This document shows positions 5,761 to 5,977 of a stretch of 5,977 nt of DNA, one piece after another. The notes beneath the pieces are model-generated. The model worked only from the letters and a program-made list of their open reading frames with translations. It did no database searches and was not told the origin of the DNA. Both the position numbers and the translations under genes were made by a program. The stretch covers positions 1 through 5,977 of the forward strand of contig JACNHM010000514.1 of assembly GCA_014383605.1 (NCBI GenBank), in the 5' to 3' direction. The first letter of the stretch is position 1; each line of letters starts with the position of its first letter. Origin of the DNA: Chloroflexota bacterium. Its GTDB lineage: Bacteria > Chloroflexota > Anaerolineae > UBA3071.

Positions 5761-5977
5761 ATGCCAACGGAGCAACAACAAGGATCCACCTCGGCCACAG
5801 GCTACTCTCAATGGTTCATCCTCATCACCGCAGTCTTCATCACCTGCCTGGTCACGGCCAACATCACTGCCGTCAAGCTGGTGAGCGTGTTCGGCCTGGT
5901 GGTGCCAGCTGCCATCATCATTTTGGGCTACGAGGGCGAAATCCAATTGGGGAGTCGAATGAACCTTGAGATGGCTT
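5761..5977 (+). CDS. yhhQ: YhhQ-type queuosine-precursor transporter, N-terminal part, disrupted or running off right edge
   Basis: The frame is open for 72 codons to the right edge. After a hydrophilic start (residues 1-17) a first membrane helix follows (WFILITAVFITCLVTANI, 18-35), then AVKLVSVFGLVVPAAIII (37-54). This is the characteristic opening of the VUT/YhhQ family (COG1738, ECF-like uptake of queuosine precursors such as preQ0), an inner-membrane protein of about 220 residues. In the family PAAIII is followed by FPLSYIFGDVLTEVYG; here it is followed by LGYEGEIQLGSRMNLEMA, which is hydrophilic and unrelated. Homology therefore ends at about position 5921, pointing to an insertion, rearrangement or assembly chimera. 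The promoter is a near-copy of the mntA promoter. Confidence 0.72.
   Translation, partial: MPTEQQQGSTSATGYSQWFILITAVFITCLVTANITAVKLVSVFGLVVPAAIIILGYEGEIQLGSRMNLEMA

Overview
The window is a GC-rich bacterial segment that most likely comes from a member of the Chloroflexota (Anaerolineae/Caldilineae-like). Evidence: NHL repeats of the WGSEGSGDGQF / NHRIQ type, Thr-Pro-Arg interdomain linkers, a secreted protein ending in YLPMVIR, a second secreted protein with the FSHGLGGDPALYAVDLWFRD domain, and an adjacent HepT/MntA pair. All are patterns I associate with that phylum. The assignment is by recall and inference, not by a search.

Minus strand (4758 down to 1): a textbook sigma70 promoter (TTGACA-N17-TATAAT, 4730-4758) and a leader of about 145 nt precede a GTG-started gene for a very large secreted protein (4577 to 349). 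As sequenced it carries one single-base frameshift in a G run at 4044-4047. Correcting this gives about 1409 residues: signal peptide, six 47-residue NHL repeats (a complete six-bladed beta-propeller), a Thr/Pro linker, a DNRLRE/CBM96-like module, a PKD-like module, a heparinase II/III-type polysaccharide lyase region (toroid plus C-terminal beta domain), and a YLPMVIR tail. After 75 nt without an evident terminator comes a second GTG-started secreted protein (273 down to the left edge, partial). The two probably form an export operon for polysaccharide binding and degradation.

Plus strand (4766 to 5977): back-to-back with the lyase promoter lies a second sigma70 promoter (4766-4794) for a compact HEPN-MNT toxin-antitoxin pair: mntA (antitoxin nucleotidyltransferase, 4857-5153) overlapping hepT (RNase toxin, 5137-5499) by 17 nt. 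A 261-bp gap follows, with an unusual cluster of three TGGCAATT iterons between two GGTGACC palindromes, then a near-duplicate of the mntA promoter (5664-5692). This second copy drives a YhhQ-type queuosine-precursor transporter gene (from 5761) whose homology stops abruptly at about 5921, as if interrupted or chimeric near the right edge.

Points of most interest: the propeller-CBM-PKD-lyase fusion, the duplicated promoter in front of a tRNase-type toxin module and a tRNA-modification precursor transporter, the back-to-back promoter pair whose -35 boxes form an inverted repeat, and the iteron/palindrome cluster. I found no RNA genes, CRISPR array or recognisable insertion sequence.
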